From an uncultured Caulobacter sp. (GTDB lineage: Bacteria > Pseudomonadota > Alphaproteobacteria > Caulobacterales > Caulobacteraceae), in the NCBI RefSeq assembly GCF_937900395.1, contig NZ_CALCDX010000201.1:1-22732 (forward strand): DNA of 22,732 bases, given 5' to 3'. Below are positions 21,684-22,732 of the stretch, piece after piece. The notes under the pieces were generated by a model that saw only the letters and a program-made list of their open reading frames with translations, searched no databases and was not told the origin of the DNA. The number at the start of each line of letters is the position of its first letter. Position 1 is the first letter of the stretch. Both the position numbers and the translations under genes were made by a program.

Positions 21684-22732
21684 ATGGCGCAGCAATATAT
21701 TTTCCAGATGCAGGGCCTGACCAAGGCCTATCCCGGCGGCAAGAAGGTCTTCGAGAACATCTGGCTGTCGTTCTACTCCGACGCCAAGATCGGCGTCGTC
21801 GGCGTCAACGGCTCGGGCAAGTCGACCCTGCTGAAGGTGATGGCCGGCCTCGACCAGGAGTTCTCGGGCGAGGCGCGCGCCGCCGATGGGATCAAGCGCG
21901 GCTACCTCCCGCAGGAGCCGCAGCTGGATCCCAACCTCGACGTCTGGGGCAATGTGATCGCCGACTGCGAGGACAAGAAGGTCTTCGACAAGTACAACGA
22001 ACTGGCGGCCAAGCTCGGCGAGGACTACTCCGACGAGCTGATGGAGGAGATGACCAAGCTCCAGGAGATCATCGACGCCAAGGATCTCTGGGACATCGAC
22101 TCCAAGATCGAAATGGCGATCGACGCTCTGCGTTGCCCGCCCAACGACGCCAACATCGAAAAGCTGTCGGGCGGCGAGAAACGCCGCATCGCCCTGGCCC
22201 GCCTGCTGCTCAGCAAGCCCGACATGCTGCTGCTCGACGAACCGACCAACCACCTGGACGCCGAGTCGGTGGCCTGGCTGCAGCACCACCTGGAAGAGTT
22301 CCCGGGCTGCGTGATCCTGGTCACCCACGACCGCTACTTCCTGGATCAGGTCACCAAGTGGACGCTGGAGCTGGATCGCGGCAAGGGCATCCCCTACGAG
22401 GGCAACTACTCGGGCTGGCTGGAACAGAAGCAAAAGCGCGTCGTCCAGGAGCAGTCGGAATCGGAAGCTCGCCAGCGCGCGCTCACCCGCGAACTGGAAT
22501 GGGTCCGCTCGGGCGCCAAGGCCCGCCAGGCCAAGTCCAAGGCCCGTCTGGCCGCCTACGAGAAGATGGTCGCCGACCAGGAGAACGCCTCCAAGGCCCA
22601 GACCTACGCCCACATCCAGATCCCGCCCGGCCCGCGCCTGGGCAACGTGGTGCTGGAAGTGACCGGCCTCGAGAAGGAATACGGCGACAAGGTCCTGTTC
22701 AAGGACCTGACCTTCAAGCTGCCGCCGAACGG
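21684..22732 (+). CDS. ettA: Energy-dependent translational throttle protein EttA (3' end outside window)
   Basis: ABC-F ATPase that binds the ribosomal E site and gates entry into elongation according to the ATP/ADP ratio. The 349 residues in the window hold the first ABC domain: Walker A GVNGSGKST (40-48), Q-loop YLPQEPQ (Q77), the acidic helical arm insert characteristic of EttA (about 93-140), signature LSGGE (161-165), Walker B with D185-E186 followed by PTNHLD, and H-loop THDR (H215). A charged linker and the start of the second ABC domain (VTGLEKEYGDKVLFKDL) follow. No membrane segments, as expected. The ATG at 21684 starts the canonical MAQQYIFQM; the Shine-Dalgarno is weak. It is divergent from the TonB receptor gene. 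Confidence 0.95.
   Translation, partial: MAQQYIFQMQGLTKAYPGGKKVFENIWLSFYSDAKIGVVGVNGSGKSTLLKVMAGLDQEFSGEARAADGIKRGYLPQEPQLDPNLDVWGNVIADCEDKKVFDKYNELAAKLGEDYSDELMEEMTKLQEIIDAKDLWDIDSKIEMAIDALRCPPNDANIEKLSGGEKRRIALARLLLSKPDMLLLDEPTNHLDAESVAWLQHHLEEFPGCVILVTHDRYFLDQVTKWTLELDRGKGIPYEGNYSGWLEQKQKRVVQEQSESEARQRALTRELEWVRSGAKARQAKSKARLAAYEKMVADQENASKAQTYAHIQIPPGPRLGNVVLEVTGLEKEYGDKVLFKDLTFKLPPN

Overview
The window looks like chromosomal DNA of a Caulobacter species. It is high-GC, its genes are densely packed on both strands, and its left edge carries a recognisable pleC (the PleC cell-fate histidine kinase) directly downstream of an aminopeptidase N gene. The conserved histidine of the kinase falls at residue 611 here, one off the H610 of C. 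crescentus, which suggests a close relative rather than the reference strain. I see no rRNA, tRNA, CRISPR, prophage or insertion sequence. The content is ordinary core and accessory chromosome with unusually rich regulatory and repeat structure between the genes.

Layout, left to right. Bases 1-5594 (minus strand): a conserved hypothetical protein, pepN and pleC (its C-terminus lies outside the window). Bases 5595-5911: a divergent gene-free region. Bases 5912-9272 (plus): a CPBP intramembrane protease and a tight pair of acyl-CoA dehydrogenases, closed by a 30-bp perfect palindrome. Bases 9366-12757 (minus): a small methyltransferase behind a near-ideal Zur (zinc) box, an exported amidase, an acyl-CoA thioesterase and a small acidic protein. 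Bases 12886-17590 (minus): three exported hydrolases (dipeptidyl peptidase IV-type, NodB-like deacetylase, SGNH/GDSL esterase). Two different inverted REP-like doublets bracket the deacetylase gene. Bases 17591-17878: a regulatory island with a LacI-type operator and a terminator-bounded structured RNA. Bases 17879-18211 (plus): a 110-residue protein joining a ribbon-helix-helix-like segment, a hydrophobic helix and a single EF-hand. Bases 18217-21458 (minus): signal peptidase I and a TonB-dependent receptor. From 21684 to the end (plus): ettA, truncated by the window.

Functional threads. Fatty acid/acyl-CoA metabolism is represented by the dehydrogenase pair and the thioesterase. Envelope work and scavenging are represented by the amidase, peptidase, deacetylase, SGNH esterase, signal peptidase and TonB receptor, as expected of an oligotroph with many TonB receptors. 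The SGNH esterase and the deacetylase are neighbours on one strand and may act on the same acylated polymer; a LacI-type palindrome upstream suggests sugar-responsive control.

Most worth following up: (1) a candidate small RNA or attenuating leader at about 17742-17832, with two hairpins, an unpaired UCCUCCC anti-Shine-Dalgarno motif and an intrinsic terminator but no upstream plus-strand gene; (2) the RHH-TM-EF-hand protein just downstream; (3) the Zur box overlapping the start of an apparently leaderless methyltransferase mRNA; (4) a REP doublet whose spacer holds the ribosome binding site and start codon of the deacetylase and whose inner copy is translated into its signal peptide.
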